Part shown: positions 37,967 to 48,912 of the stretch, piece by piece
How the letters are laid out: each line of letters starts with the position of its first letter
How positions within the stretch are numbered: position 1 is the first letter of the stretch
Assembly: GCA_030998225.1 (NCBI GenBank)
Contig: JAPYXD010000169.1
Location: 248,001-312,000, forward strand
Direction: 5' to 3'
Origin: Diplolepis rosae
Lineage: Eukaryota; Arthropoda; Insecta; Hymenoptera; Diplolepididae
Length of the DNA: 64,000 nt
The notes under the pieces: model-generated
Databases searched by the model: none
Told to the model about the DNA's origin: nothing
What the model saw: only the letters and a program-made list of their open reading frames with translations
Translations under genes and position numbers: made by a program

Positions 37967-38512
37967 AATTAATTAGTTGAGTTTGAAATTTTTGTCACTG
38001 CCTACATTATCGGAGGATCACTAATCGCGTATCAGATAGGATACGTTGTCGACAGGTGTCCTCGTAGACAATTTCAAACTCTTATATCGCAAATAATGCA
38101 AATAAATTTAATATTTTAAAGAATTTGAAAATAGTCGAAAGCGTCATTTTTTCCACAGAAAGATTTTCAAATTCTTTAAAATATTAAATTTATTTGCATT
38201 ATTTGCGATATAAGAGTTTGAAATTGTCTACGAGGACACCTGTCGACAACGTATCCTATCTGATACGCGATTAGTGATCCTCCGATAATGTAGGCAGTGA
38301 CAAAAATTTCAAACTCAACTAATTAATTTGAAATCATTTACAGCCGCAAGGCTGAGCCACTAGGCGATATAAGGAGATCTTCCTGTGGAGAAAGGGATGT
38401 CGGACGCCTGTGTAGCTCAGTGGTCAGAGCAGTCGACCGGCAATCGAAAGACCTGGGCTCGTATCCCAGCGCAGTCGAAAGCGTCATTTTTTCCACAGAA
38501 AGATTTTCAAAT
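37967..38512 (+). mobile_element. Foldback insertion with a tRNA-like head
   Basis: A 546-bp insertion in the E3 protease is flanked by a 12-bp duplication, TTTTTATTTTCT (37955-37966 and 38513-38524). Arms of about 165 bp form an inverted repeat (about 37967-38131 and 38168-38335) around a loop of some 35 bp. A 41-bp piece beginning AGTCGAAAGCGTCATTTTTT occurs both at the loop and at the right end. Before the right copy lies a tRNA-like stretch (38409-38479) with an A-box (TAGCTCAGTGG) and a B-box-like GGCTCGTATCC. The pieces look like a rearranged, permuted SINE. Confidence 0.7.
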
Positions 38513-38524
38513 TTTTTATTTTCT

Positions 38525-38901
38525 ACTGAAATAGGAAAAACTCCTAGAGGATGATCTATAATTTTCTGTTTCAGTTTAATCGAGCCGTGTTTTAGAAATG
38601 GCATTCCTACAATCCCATCAACTGGAATCGAGAGACCGTCGGGGATCACCTGAAACGAGCAAACTGACCCATTTATATTTAAACTCACCTCGCCTAGAGT
38701 GGTCGCTGACTTTCCCCCTATTCCGCATAAAATAAATTTCATTCTGGAATCAAGCTCTATTTTTGGTTTTAATTTATTTTTATATACCACGCTCAATTCT
38801 GCTCCTGTGTCTACCAAAAAGGTTCCTTGTTCCCCTATTAATTCTTCTGCGATTATATTTATTTTAGGGGATTGACTTAGTCGCTCCATGGTTTGGGTCA
38901 T
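38525..38901 (-). pseudogene. E3 aspartic protease, interrupted
   Basis: The minus-strand frame has the active site FLVDTGAE, then CGIGG and GIVGMPFLKHG, a complete-looking retropepsin core. The C-terminal part is interrupted by the foldback insertion. Confidence 0.8.
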
Positions 38902-39007
38902 TAAAACTCGTTTGCTTGGCGCAATTTCTTTACTAAGCTCACCTTCGCACCAATTCAGAGAGCTTATTTCTCGTTTAAAGAACTCTTTTTCTCGTTTTTG
39001 TTTTCCT

Positions 39008-39836
39008 CTACAGTTCTGTCGAGAGCTTTACATTCGTCAATTTCGTGTCCGGTCTTTTTGCAGTATTTACAAAAAGTTTTTTTTTATTAGCAGTAAAACT
39101 CTGAGGACAATTCCTCGCATAGTGGCCCGGTTTTGAACATTTGAAGCATTTATTTTCCGGTTTTCCGCCCGGACAATCCTGTGGGAGGTGCCTAACTTGG
39201 TACACCTAGGGCAGAATATAGTTTCCGAAGAAAAGGATCTGACGCAGCCTCGAGCGAGATGGTCCTCATCGCCGCAACGAAAACAGGTCATCGCCGTAGA
39301 AGCATTCAATCCCCCTTCTCTTCTTCTACCCCGGACAAACTTGCCCCCACCCCTTACTTGATTTCCCGATCCACTATTAAGGAACCCCCTCTTATTTCTT
39401 GCTTTATCGCGTGAACTCTCGCCGAAGGCTTGTAGGGTCTGAACCTGTTTCCCTGGTATCCCCTATCAAAATTCATAGTTTCATTCTTTTCGCGTTTTTC
39501 ACCAGTTAAATTTTAAACATAACCAATTCCCATTCCATCCCTCTACCAATTGAGATTGCTTCTTACAGAGTATTTGGTTTTTCTAACCTTACCCTTAGCA
39601 CTAAATTCGGTTTCATTCCCAAAAAAAAGCTTTCTCGCGCCATTTCTCTTGCCGACTTGATCATAACGTTTGCAGTTTCTGCGCTATTTGCCTCTTCTAT
39701 TACTTCGATAATATCCTTCAGGATATTCCCTATTCTATCTCCATATTCTGTTACCGTTTCATCGTTTGGAGATTCGACGACAGGATTATTTTTCGGAACT
39801 TTGTTTTTCAACGCCAGGCTGTACACGCACAGTTAA
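39008..39836 (-). pseudogene. E3 gag remnant with zinc knuckles
   Basis: The capsid-like piece is at 39826-39563, and the nucleocapsid part at 39309-39008 in two frames. CFRCGDEDHLARGC and CFKCSKPGHYARNC are CX2CX4HX4C knuckles; a third, less regular pair (CPRC) lies between them near the frame break. The N-terminal part of Gag is missing. Confidence 0.75.
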
Positions 39837-41178
39837 CTCTCGCGGCTAACCGACCACCGACGCACTCAAAATATTATTTCAGAAGCGTAGTGATAAAAAT
39901 TTTACTTGTATAATTTTTTAGCGCGACAACCCCGTGAACGGCTTTCGTCGGGGGAAAGATTTTACAAGTATTTACGTCCGCCCAAGTAAAATCCCCAATT
40001 TGTGGCCCTGGCTAGGTCTTTTCACGAATCTAGGTCAACTATCCAGGTGATAGGACTTACTTGTCCCGAACCGCGGACGGGCGAATGCAAAGAACCGTGT
40101 CTTGCACTTTAGAGTTCTTACCCGGAGTAAGAAGCTCGTCAGACTGCGTTTTTTATTTCAAATTCATTGATTTTTATGGAATTGTATCGATGTCATACAG
40201 GTGGGGAATAGTGATGACTTGGAATTATTTCTATGTGGCGTGATTTCTGTGAAGCGGAATTTTTTCTGAGAAAGAATTTGGAAATATTGAAGACCTAAAT
40301 ACTTGGTAGTTTTGAAATTCTTCATGTCTATTGCCAAGTGAGAATTTTTGTTGACTTGGCATTTTATTAGTTAATGATAATTTCTGGATTATTCCAGAAT
40401 TTTAACAAGTCGTAGGTCGATATCAGGATTTTGGATTGACCTTTAGAATGTTTTGGAATCTGACACCTTTTCGATTTTTCATATTTTCAGAAAAACGTTG
40501 GTTCAGATTCTTTTGGTAATGTATTACTCACTGGCCGACAATTTTTTCAGCTACTCAAGCTTTAGGTATATAGGAATAGTGATTTAATGGATTAAGGTGG
40601 TTCCAGGAATACTATTGCATGCATAACATCGATACCAGCGGTCAAAGATTTTAGCGCGTAGTTTCTAACATGCGTAGGATCCGTCAAAGTCGGTGCGCAT
40701 AGGTGAGCGTAAGCTGCTTGCGGCAGACGTAAGGTGTCATGACGTCACCGCAAGGGTTATACCTACGCTTACAGCCACTAGGGTCCAGCTTACCTGTGTG
40801 TGAGCATTTTTCTTTTCGTTTTCCTTTTCCTTCTTTCTCCGTTATTTGTCCCACCTACGTGCGTTCGCTGTTTTCTCGCATTCTCTCGTTTCTCTCGTCT
40901 CATTCTTTACAATTTTTAAACTTCCACGTTTTTCTTAATCTTCATTCATTTCATTTACATTATTTTAATTCATTCTTCCATTCTTATGTCATGCCTGCTT
41001 AATTTAATTTTATTATGTATTTACATGCATACATTTAGGTGCCAATATCTTTTGTCATAATTGGCACGTGAATATATGCACACACATTCAAACATGGACA
41101 CAAATCTAAACGCTCAAGTTAGCGTTATTATGAATAACCCATGTTATATTATCTATAGTAATATAACAAAAGTATACA

Positions 41179-41213
<35 letters not shown>

Positions 41214-41360
41214 CATAAACCACATACACAATATATATAATCTATATTATATATATACATATGACACAGCATATATAATATATATTATATATATATATAC
41301 ATATAGCATAGCATATACAATACATATTACATTATAGATCATACATATACACATATATAC
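39837..41360. other. Non-coding flank between E3 and E4
   Basis: No gene is supported. It includes an imperfect inverted repeat around 40700-40775 (GCGTAAGC / GCTTAC arms around CATGACGTCA) and a long TA/CA-rich microsatellite (about 41155-41360). E4 inserted at the end of that microsatellite. The expected 5' LTR of E3 is not recognisable. Confidence 0.5.
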
Positions 41361-42214
41361 TGTTACGTCACAAGTACGCAAATTTACTTACTTTGATCGA
41401 AGATTCCTCGTTTTAAGTTAGGATCGAATGATCCTCGCTTAGGGATGAGGATAAGTCAATGAAAGACACAATGATTATGAAAATAATACAAATTGAATTT
41501 ATTTTACTGGTTAAAATTTCCGGATATACATTCGTTAAGACAATTCTTATATAATGTAGGCACAGGCTGGTTGGTACGTAGGTGAGAAAGAGACAAAGAA
41601 TAAAGATAGAGAGAGAGAGGTTCGGTACCTTTATGATTCGTAAGTTGTGTTGAGGTTTAATCCACACGGCGGTGAGTTGTAAGTACGGGATCCCCACAGG
41701 TGTATTCCAAGTGTGTGAGAGAGAGACGGAGTTATAGGCCGCACAGGTATATTCCGTAAAGGGCGGTGATTCAAATTTACGACACTGTTCGAAGATCCTT
41801 ACAAGATCTATTCAAGTCTACGATGACTTTTACGACTCCCGAACTTGGATTTGAAATTGTACCGGTCGAATTTTATTAATCTCAAACTCAGAGATTTTCG
41901 AAGTTAAATTGAAATGCTGCACTGGACTATTGTCGCGAGACCGGTTATAAATCCGAAGGAAAATTTAAGTGTCGAACTAGACGAAGAATTTACTGACTGC
42001 TTTCTCTTGGTGTGGACCTCTTTTATATTTGTTCATACAAATTGACGGTCAGCGAAAATTGTGACGTAGTCATATCTTCTTAGAGGAGAAGGGGCCCTAT
42101 ACTGCTCCCTACTTCCCCTACTCCCTATTCCCCTTTATCGATTTTCTCATAGATTTCTAACTCAAACCAGCCTGTGTGTATTATATACATTCAAATACGT
42201 CGCGGGACGTGACA
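41361..42214 (-). repeat. E4 3' LTR, 854 bp
   Basis: The full-length copy of the LTR. Relative to the 571-bp 5' LTR it has about 280 extra bases (41500-41780 region), bounded by CAAAT at both edges. In the shared part I saw only about four substitutions. Confidence 0.9.
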
Positions 42215-42226
42215 CCTCCCCCCTCA
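42215..42226 (-). other. E4 polypurine tract
   Basis: The minus strand reads GAGGGGGGAGG immediately upstream of the 3' LTR, where plus-strand DNA synthesis is primed. The following 42227-42661 is AT-rich, with a long T-run near 42480, and no gene is seen there. Confidence 0.85.
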
Positions 42227-42661
42227 GTTCGAGCGCGGGGGCAAGGCTTCCGCGATCGAATCTTCGGAAGAAGAATACATTAGTTTGTTTTGAAGAAATA
42301 CATTCAACTCTTTTTCTGATAACAATATCTGAATGATAAATATAACATTCATTTCGACGTTTGTTCTACAATTTGTATTTTTTTGCATTTTCACAATTTG
42401 ATAAATTCAAATATTAACATATTTTTTGGATACAAATTTATATTATCTTAATATTAAAAGTTTTTGTTTTTGTTTTTTTTTTTTTTGATAGTTTGAACTT
42501 AGTATTAATATAAGGTTACAATGATTTATTTTGTTATATAACTAAATACATTAATATGTTTTATACGTGAATGGGGTATTTTATATTTGTAAATTATAAA
42601 TAACATGCTGTAATATATAAAATATAATTTTTATAATGTAGTAGATTAGTGAAAATATTCT

Positions 42662-43111
42662 TTAAGGGTTATTTTTATATTTTTTATTACGTAAAGGGTT
42701 GCGGCAGTTATGAGCTAAATGTCCTCTTTGAAAACACCTTTCACATGAATTAGTCCATTTTTGTAAAGCTTCTTTATTGTTTTTATCACTTATATTATAA
42801 AATTTAGATTCTGTTATTAAGCATTTTTCTAACTTTTCTTCTAAAAATATATATTTCGTGGAAAGTGTTTCCAAGACTCTAGCTGCTGCATTTTGTTTTG
42901 CTACTTTCTTTTGGGACGCAGGTTCTCCAACACAAGCATAGGTTAAATTATTTTTTTAAATTTCACAAGTTGCCTCGAATGGCGGTAGTTCTTGATGTAT
43001 TCCAAGAGATTTTACTGTGTATTCTGGTATTGAAAAATCATATTCAATACTTATTTCATTAAGTATTTGTACTGCGCTACCTTTTGTCAAATCTCTTTGT
43101 TGCATTGCCAT
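42662..43111 (-). pseudogene. E4 dsRNA-binding/zinc-knuckle ORF C, one stop
   Basis: From ATG 43111 (or 43105) the frame gives 149 codons with one in-frame TAA at codon 52 (42956-42958). Residues 8-84 fit a double-stranded-RNA-binding domain: helix 1 with VQILNEI, strand 1 with PEYTVKS, and the signature ASQKKVAKQNAAARVLETL as the last helix. A CX2CX4HX4C knuckle follows (C123, C126, H131, C136; CERCFQRGHLAHNC). A CTGTTGCAG splice acceptor lies 9-15 bases before the start. The role is inferred to be dsRNA binding, perhaps shielding RNA from Dicer. The stop sits beside an A-run and may be a mutation or an assembly error. Confidence 0.65.
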
Positions 43112-43219
43112 TGTCTTTATCTGCAACAGAATTATCTATTTGAGTTGTTTGTGATTTAATTTGATATAAATGGAAATTAGTTATTATTATTGTTAATAAT
43201 TATGTATATGGATTATAAA

Positions 43220-43581
43220 TTATTCGTTTTCCGCGTTTGCTAACTCAAAGAGATATTCAGTGCTAAGAAAACATTGGTCTGCTCTGAAACGTATGAAAAA
43301 AATTTGCTCGTCGCAGACAGAACATTTTAATTCGTTAAGATCCGTGGTTACAATGTGGCGGTTAAGGAAAGGTACAGATATTTCTGATTCAAAAAAGGTA
43401 ATTTTAAATCTGTAACATTCTTTACATATGAATTTTTGATCTAAAGTATTCTGATATATTTCGTTTTCTGGAGAGTAACAACAAAATGTTTCATAATTAT
43501 TTGATCGATATACGGTTGGTAGTACTGTTCGTCGTTTTTTGGATTTTCGGCTTGAATGGATTCAAAATCTTGCGGCAGCAT
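43220..43581 (-). pseudogene. E4 cysteine-rich ORF 2, frameshifted
   Basis: An ATG at 43581 follows a TTGTTATAG acceptor. The downstream coding-looking frame, with FCCY, CKECYR and CSVCDEQ pairs, is shifted by one base, so an indel near the AAAA at about 43545 is likely. Cysteine pairs suggest zinc binding. The layout of pairs is similar to the ORF at 43703-44110, so the two may be duplicates. I recognise no known family. Confidence 0.45.
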
Positions 43582-43702
43582 TTTTCTATAACAAATTCGT
43601 TATTGAGCTTTAAAATACTAACTACATCCTAACAGTGTTTTGCTTAAAGAGAATTTTCTAGACATATTTGAAATTTTATTTATGACTACAATTTATAATA
43701 TT

Positions 43703-44110
43703 TTATCGAAAAACATTTTCAACTAAAACCTCGTTTCCTAATTGAAGTTGCATTTTATTTTTTAAGAATTGCTCAGTACAACCTTTACAGTCGATTGCCC
43801 TACAGCGTGGCGTTATTAATGCTTCCCTACAACCGTTACAATTCATATTAACGCATTGTATTTTACAAACTGAGTGCCATGAGGTACAGAATTCGTATTT
43901 ATTTTGTTCTGTTATTAGTAATTTTTCGAAACAAAATTGGCAAAATTTCTTTGTTGTTTCCTGACTGTAATAAATGAATAAGGTTGACGCTTCTAAGTCG
44001 AAACAAAAACTATTTATTAAATGTCCATATGTGATTGGATAATCCTGTGGACATACACCGTCCACAGGTCCTGAGTGGAACACGATCGGTTCTGCCGCAG
44101 TCGGAATCAT
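43703..44110 (-). CDS. E4 cysteine-rich ORF 1
   Basis: An intact 135-codon frame starts one base after a pyrimidine-rich AG acceptor (TTTAAATTTATAG). It has many cysteines in pairs: FCQFC in the middle, then CKIQC, CNGC and CKGC near the C-terminus, with an ordinary-looking hydrophobic N-terminal half. This suggests two or more zinc sites. There is no signal peptide or clear membrane segment. I do not recognise the family; a nuclear or regulatory role is only a guess. Confidence 0.6.
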   Translation of the reverse strand: MIPTAAEPIVFHSGPVDGVCPQDYPITYGHLINSFCFDLEASTLFIYYSQETTKKFCQFCFEKLLITEQNKYEFCTSWHSVCKIQCVNMNCNGCREALITPRCRAIDCKGCTEQFLKNKMQLQLGNEVLVENVFR

Positions 44111-44712
44111 TCTATAAATTTAAAAAGTAAGGGATCTAAATTTACTTAACTATACCCTTGATTATATAATTTTTATACTTTATCTATTTAATTCGTGCAA
44201 AAGTATCCAAAATTTGATTCTAACAGAAGTTCTACATTATTGAAAGGTATTCTATTTCTCCATTAGAAAAACAATTCTGATATTACAATACCCTTACAAA
44301 AACTGTTCTTCTAAAGGTACATTCCCAGTGATCATGCTGTGGTTTTATAGTATAGAAAGAGACGGATGGATTGTACCTGTACCAGGAAGGTTGAAAGGAT
44401 GGAAAATATGGGTTTGTATTTGGTTGGATGTGAGAAAGAGGAGAGAAAAAAAAAGAAATAAAAAAGTAGTAAAAGTCAAGAATTGACAAGGGTTTTTAGA
44501 CGACATTGGTCAAGAAAGAAGAAAATTTTATATTTTTTGAGCCATGAAAGTTCTGACGATTAGGGTAATAAAATTTTTAAGGAAACCTGTACGAGTTTTA
44601 GCTGGTGATTGGTATGCTCGTAAAATTTGAAAATAGGAAATGAAAGAGCCAATGTAGTTTAGACTTTTAGTCTTGATATATATTTGGAAGTGAAATAAGA
44701 TACTAAGGTGAC
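44111..44712. promoter_or_regulatory. Divergent intergenic region with TATA-like motif
   Basis: No gene is seen. The segment separates the minus-strand cysteine-rich ORF from the plus-strand intron-containing gene. A TATA-like GATATATATTT at 44675-44685 lies about 36 bases before ATG 44713, so the leader would be very short. No clear Inr is seen. A purine-rich patch occupies 44430-44465. Confidence 0.4.
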
Positions 44713-45950
44713 ATGGAGGAGATTTTTGAATTATTAAATGAAATTGATTTTACTTTGTTGGAATCAAGTAATGTAAATGTTGAAAAGGCTAGTGATTTAA
44801 TATCGGATTCGAGTCATGATATCAGTGTAAGAAAAAGTAGGGAATCAAGTGATGATATAGATTTGGAGGGATTATGTGAAGAAGTGATACGAGGTCAATG
44901 TGTAGACAGAACTGATTTCAGATCTTTAGTAACTGAGTTAGATTCTGATTTTTGGAACGTTGAATGTCGATCTGAAGGTGACTTAAGGACAATAATAGAA
45001 GAATTGGAATCAGTGGGTTTGAAATTTAATGTGAACAGTGGTTTTGACGTTTTTTGTGGAGGGAAAACTGTGAAGTGTCCTTGTGAGTGGAACTCGTTAC
45101 CTGCGGACAAAAGAATTGCCTTGCTTGATGAATTGAGGCAGCAGGTAGCGTTCCATGGGGTTTCTGGAGCTTTTTATTTAAGAGGGATATTTTACAATAT
45201 TGGCAAAGATAATGTGTTAAAAAGGGTAAGTTGGTTTTGATGGTTTTTTAAAACAGTTGCCTATTTTGAAATAGTATTTAATTTTCTGTATTATTAACAG
45301 TTGGATCCTTCACGAATTCGGTGGATGCAGGATGGAAGGCGATTGGTGAGGCCTAATTTCAGGTTAAAACCGAGAATTCGTCTTCCAAAACAATGGCAAA
45401 CCAATCGTCGAATGAAAATCGAGGATTGGTTGAGGCCATGTAAAAATTTTGGAGAACCTTTTTCTTCCGGGGGAATGAGGTGGATAATACATCAGCAGAA
45501 AATTTTTCGTGTAAGTAATAGGAATATATCTTGTTAGTTGTTTGTAAAATTTGGATTGTTCATACATCTCTCTCATTCTTTTGTGTTTTTTTTTTTTTAG
45601 GTAGGGCCTGAAGATTTAAAATGGACGGGTCAAAATTCGTATATTGCAATCAAGGTAAATGACCGTTATATTGATTGTTGTGGGCGAATTTTGCGTATAC
45701 CCATGGATTGGTTTTACGTAAATAGTAGTAGGCTAGAAAAAAACAAGAAAATTCTTTCGCATATTATAAGGAATAACATGGAGGATGTTCCTTTCATTAT
45801 TAAAGAGAAACGATACCGTATCATAAATGATGAAGTTGTTGAGGTAATGTATAAAATTATTTATTCACTAATTTGTCTAATTCAAAAAAAAATTTATTTG
45901 TTTAAAAATAAAAATTTCATTTTCAGTTTTGGGGCGACTGCAAGGATTAA
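44713..45950 (+). CDS. E4 antisense gene 1, three introns, 329 aa predicted
   Basis: Exons 44713-45225, 45301-45510, 45601-45843 and 45927-45950 join in one frame. Introns of 75, 90 and 83 bp start GTAAGT, GTAAGT and GTAATG, and end AG after pyrimidine runs; all are phase 0. The N-terminal third is acidic and Ser-rich. The middle has a CPCEW motif, and later parts are basic (KPRIRLPKQW region) and then mixed, ending FWGDCKD. There is no signal peptide. I recognise no family. It lies on the strand opposite to gag-pol, so its introns would survive in the genomic RNA of E4. An antisense regulator is a possible but untested role. Confidence 0.7.
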
Positions 45951-46206
45951 TTTTTGTGATGAATATATTTAGTTTAATATTTATACATATTTGTGATTGA
46001 TTTTTTTTTTTGTGTGTGCGTATTGTCTTATGAATGTTGTTGTTTTTTGTTTGAAATATTTAGTTTTATTTATATTACTTACGTTATGCATTTTCTTTTT
46101 ATTATAAAAAGGAATTAATATTTGTGATTTTAATGTAAGTTAGATCAGAGTCATGTATTTTTCTGAATGGGTTTGGACTGAATGTAATAGCTTTGTTAAC
46201 CTTAGG

Positions 46207-46242
46207 TATAAATAGGGATGTTTTGGACGGTCTGCTTCAGTT
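46207..46242 (+). promoter_or_regulatory. TATA box plus Inr for antisense gene 2
   Basis: TATAAATA at 46207-46214 is followed by the arthropod-type initiator TCAGTT at 46237-46242, with its A at 46239. The spacing of 32 bases is ideal for an RNA polymerase II core promoter. The gene start ATG lies 21 bases downstream at 46260. Confidence 0.75.
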
Positions 46243-46259
46243 TTTCTCCAGCAGTCAAC

Positions 46260-46856
46260 ATGGAGAACGACCGACCAGAGGACTTTGAACCCCCTGTGAA
46301 GCGGCTGGCTTTGGGAAATTTAGAAGAGTCGAGTGGTTCCGAAACTGAGGTCGAAGAATCGAGTGGTTCCGAAACTGAGATTGAAGAATTGACCGATTCG
46401 GAGGTCGAAATAGAAGAGGCACCAGCTCCTGAAATAAATGCAGTGGATCGTGTGCATGTATCGAGGGATCTGTACTCGTATGCCTGTTTTCTTGAAGATC
46501 GGGAGACCTGGGCAATCGAAATGCTAGATGACTGGGGAATGAGTCGGAGGCGTTTGATACGTGAAGAGGAGGATTTCCCTGACGAGGGAGTAAGTATTAA
46601 ATTTCTAATATTATTATATCTTGATGGTGAAATTGATTTTATTTGGTTTGTTTATTTATTTCAGTTTGAATCCGCTGAAAACGAGCCTCGGATTAGTGAG
46701 GGAAGGGATCTGTGGCCGCTTAACCATATACCCCAGGACCCAGAGGATTTTATTGCCCCTGATTTTGAGGATTATTGGGAAGTCCATTATTCTCCCTTTC
46801 ACCCTGATCCAGATTGGTTTTGGGTGACGGTGCGACGTGAACAACTTTATGGGTAG
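46260..46856 (+). CDS. E4 antisense gene 2, one intron, 173 aa predicted
   Basis: Exon 1 is 46260-46589 and exon 2 is 46665-46856. The 75-bp phase-0 intron (GTAAGT...TTTCAG) has no stop, so an unspliced form would add 25 hydrophobic residues. The start at 46260 fits the promoter; an upstream ATG at 46218 lies before the predicted start of transcription. The protein is very acidic, with repeated SSGSETE(V/I)E segments near residues 24-50, a PPVKRL stretch that could be a weak nuclear signal, and many Trp/Asp/Pro residues at the C-terminus. It resembles an acidic transcriptional activation region. No known family is recognised. Confidence 0.7.
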   Translation: MENDRPEDFEPPVKRLALGNLEESSGSETEVEESSGSETEIEELTDSEVEIEEAPAPEINAVDRVHVSRDLYSYACFLEDRETWAIEMLDDWGMSRRRLIREEEDFPDEGVSIKFLILLYLDGEIDFIWFVYLFQFESAENEPRISEGRDLWPLNHIPQDPEDFIAPDFEDYWEVHYSPFHPDPDWFWVTVRREQLYG

Positions 46857-47071
46857 TACCGTAGTGATTAAGATTTATATATAAAAAAAATTTTGGTTTT
46901 TTAATATTTAAGTAAAAATAGTTGTAATATACATTTTATTATAGTTTTGTTTTGATTATGTATTTTATATTATTATTATTATTATATTTATATAGTTTGT
47001 GTTTTTCTGTCTAAATGTAAAATATACTTATTTTTTATGGAATTGTTGTTTATTTATTTGCATGTCATTAA

Positions 47072-48853
47072 TTAGAATTTAAATTTTAAGTCATTTAGAA
47101 GTGGTTTTGTTGATAGGCGAAGAGGAGTTTTCTGATCTAGTTTAATTTCATTTATATTTTTATTAGTTTTTTTTGAAATTTTTTGAATTTTAATTAGTAT
47201 TATTAATAGAATAATTATTATAAGAAAAGTAACTATAGTATGTGCTATATATATTTTATGTGCACTAGAATTAAAAATAGATGGGATAATTTTCTGAATA
47301 TTAGCATATTTTGTGAGTAAGAAAACATGACTTTCAAAGGTCGATATAAGCATGTCATCTTTTTTATGAAAAAGATGTAATACATTTTTTAACAAGTGAG
47401 GTTTTGTGATCGACATATTATATAAGAAGGGAGAAATTATTTCGAGAGAAATGGTCGATTTACTAATTGGAATCGAGTTATCCATTAATTTTGGGTAATT
47501 CTTAATATTGTAGTATGGAATTGATGAGTCCAAATTACAGTCAGATTCTATTTGTAAAATTCCTATTCCTTGAAGAGTAATAAGGGTTTTGGAATTTTTG
47601 GAGCAAGATAAAAAGATTTGCTTAGGAAGAATAGTTGAATAAAGCCATCCACGGTGTGACAACAGTGGTGTTAAAAAGGGATATTCATTGAAAGTTATAA
47701 ATGTTTTACATTTATACGGTTAGGATTTTATAAACATTGATGTTTCGCAAATAGGATTATTTTGAGTACTGTATATGGAATGAGGAGGGTGACAAAAATT
47801 TTGAAGTCCATTTTGGTGGCATGAAGCGAGGAAATTTTCATTTGTTGTGAAGTAAGATTCGTTATTTGGAGAAATCGCGATATAAGAAAATTGAGGTTTT
47901 ATGAATATAGGTATAATATAATCAGTGTTGAAGTCAAAATGTATAGGGGTTGAATGTGTTTTAAATACTTGAAATTCTTCAGAAGATGGAATTGGTATGG
48001 TCATAGTAAAAATTAAGTAGTTGTTGAAAGTAAAGTATCTTATTTTAGAAAATGGAATGACCATAGAAAAAAGAGACGTTGGAAGGTGAGGATCTTCTTT
48101 GTTGGATTTGAAGTCTAGGAAGGTATCTGGAAGCAGCATGGGGTGCCATAAATTTGTGGCGGCATGGGTCATAGCTTCCGTAAGCTGTGTTAGGAGTGAT
48201 AGAAAGGATCGGGATACTTCATGCAAGTCCATCAGCCAATTTGCTGCAAGAATTCTATAAATGTGCAAATTTGGGTAAATTTGTGATTTATGCCAGTCTT
48301 TGTACATCGTAACGTTATTGAGATTGGATGAAAGATTTTTAATTTGTTCAGAAAATGGATTTGGAAGTAGGAATAAATTTTCTTTAGGCCAATAAAGAGA
48401 AGTTTCTTGTCTTATTTTTGATTGTAGAAGAACTTTTTGAATTTGATGTAAAAATGGATCACTATTTTTGGGAATTTTAGTGATGTTATGAGCTTGTCTG
48501 GATATAAATGAAATTTCTCCGAGAAAATAATTTATACGTTCTTTCATAAATTCAAGCTGAGTGTGGTGATTATATATATTACAGTTGTTTGCAATATTTG
48601 TGAGTATACAATGTTCATAAAGTTTGTGAGATATATCTACTATTTTATATTTTAAGTTTTCTGGTTGCAAAATGTCAAAATAAGAGATAAAATTATAATT
48701 TTCGGAAAATAGACGTATTTTTGAAATTGGTTCAAAATAAATACCAGATGAGTGATAAAATTGTGAATTGATATACAAGTTATCTGCTTTAGAAGTGAAA
48801 AACAGAATTAGCATCAAGTATACGCCATAAGGCGGTTGGTATAGGAATTTCAT
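47072..48853 (-). pseudogene. E4 envelope 1, baculovirus-F-like, frame broken once
   Basis: Two segments (48853-47720 and 47662-47072) make one membrane glycoprotein with a break near 47665-47720. The N-terminus is a signal peptide (MLILFFTSKA). The SGIYFEPISKIR region, paired cysteines and the MKERINYFLGEIS stretch recall the F-like envelopes of errantiviruses. A clear furin site is not visible at the usual place. A strong transmembrane helix lies near the C-terminus (about 47200-47270), followed by a basic tail. A textbook acceptor (TTTTTTTCTTTTTCAG) ends 16 bases before the ATG, fitting expression from a spliced RNA. Confidence 0.65.
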
Positions 48854-48912
48854 TATGCTTCTCGAATGGCTGAAAAAGAAAAAAAGGATTAGTATTGGAT
48901 AAAATTGGATGT

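Larger units (their letters stand above)
34530..39836 (-). mobile_element. E3: Ty3/Gypsy gag-pol remnant
   Basis: Minus-strand gag (39836-39008), protease, RT, RNase H and integrase (to 34530) are in normal order. Each is damaged, with deletions in RT and a 546-bp foldback insertion in the protease. No matched LTR pair was found. Confidence 0.85.

Noticed and set aside
38409..38479. Functional tRNA gene
   Set aside because: The T-loop and B-box deviate (GGCTCGTATCC), the base before the anticodon would be C instead of T, the acceptor stem has mismatches, and it lies in a repeat insertion. A SINE head is more likely.
46218..46259. Upstream ATG (46218) as the start of antisense gene 2
   Set aside because: The TATA/Inr pair predicts transcription from about 46239, after this ATG; the acidic protein begins naturally at 46260.
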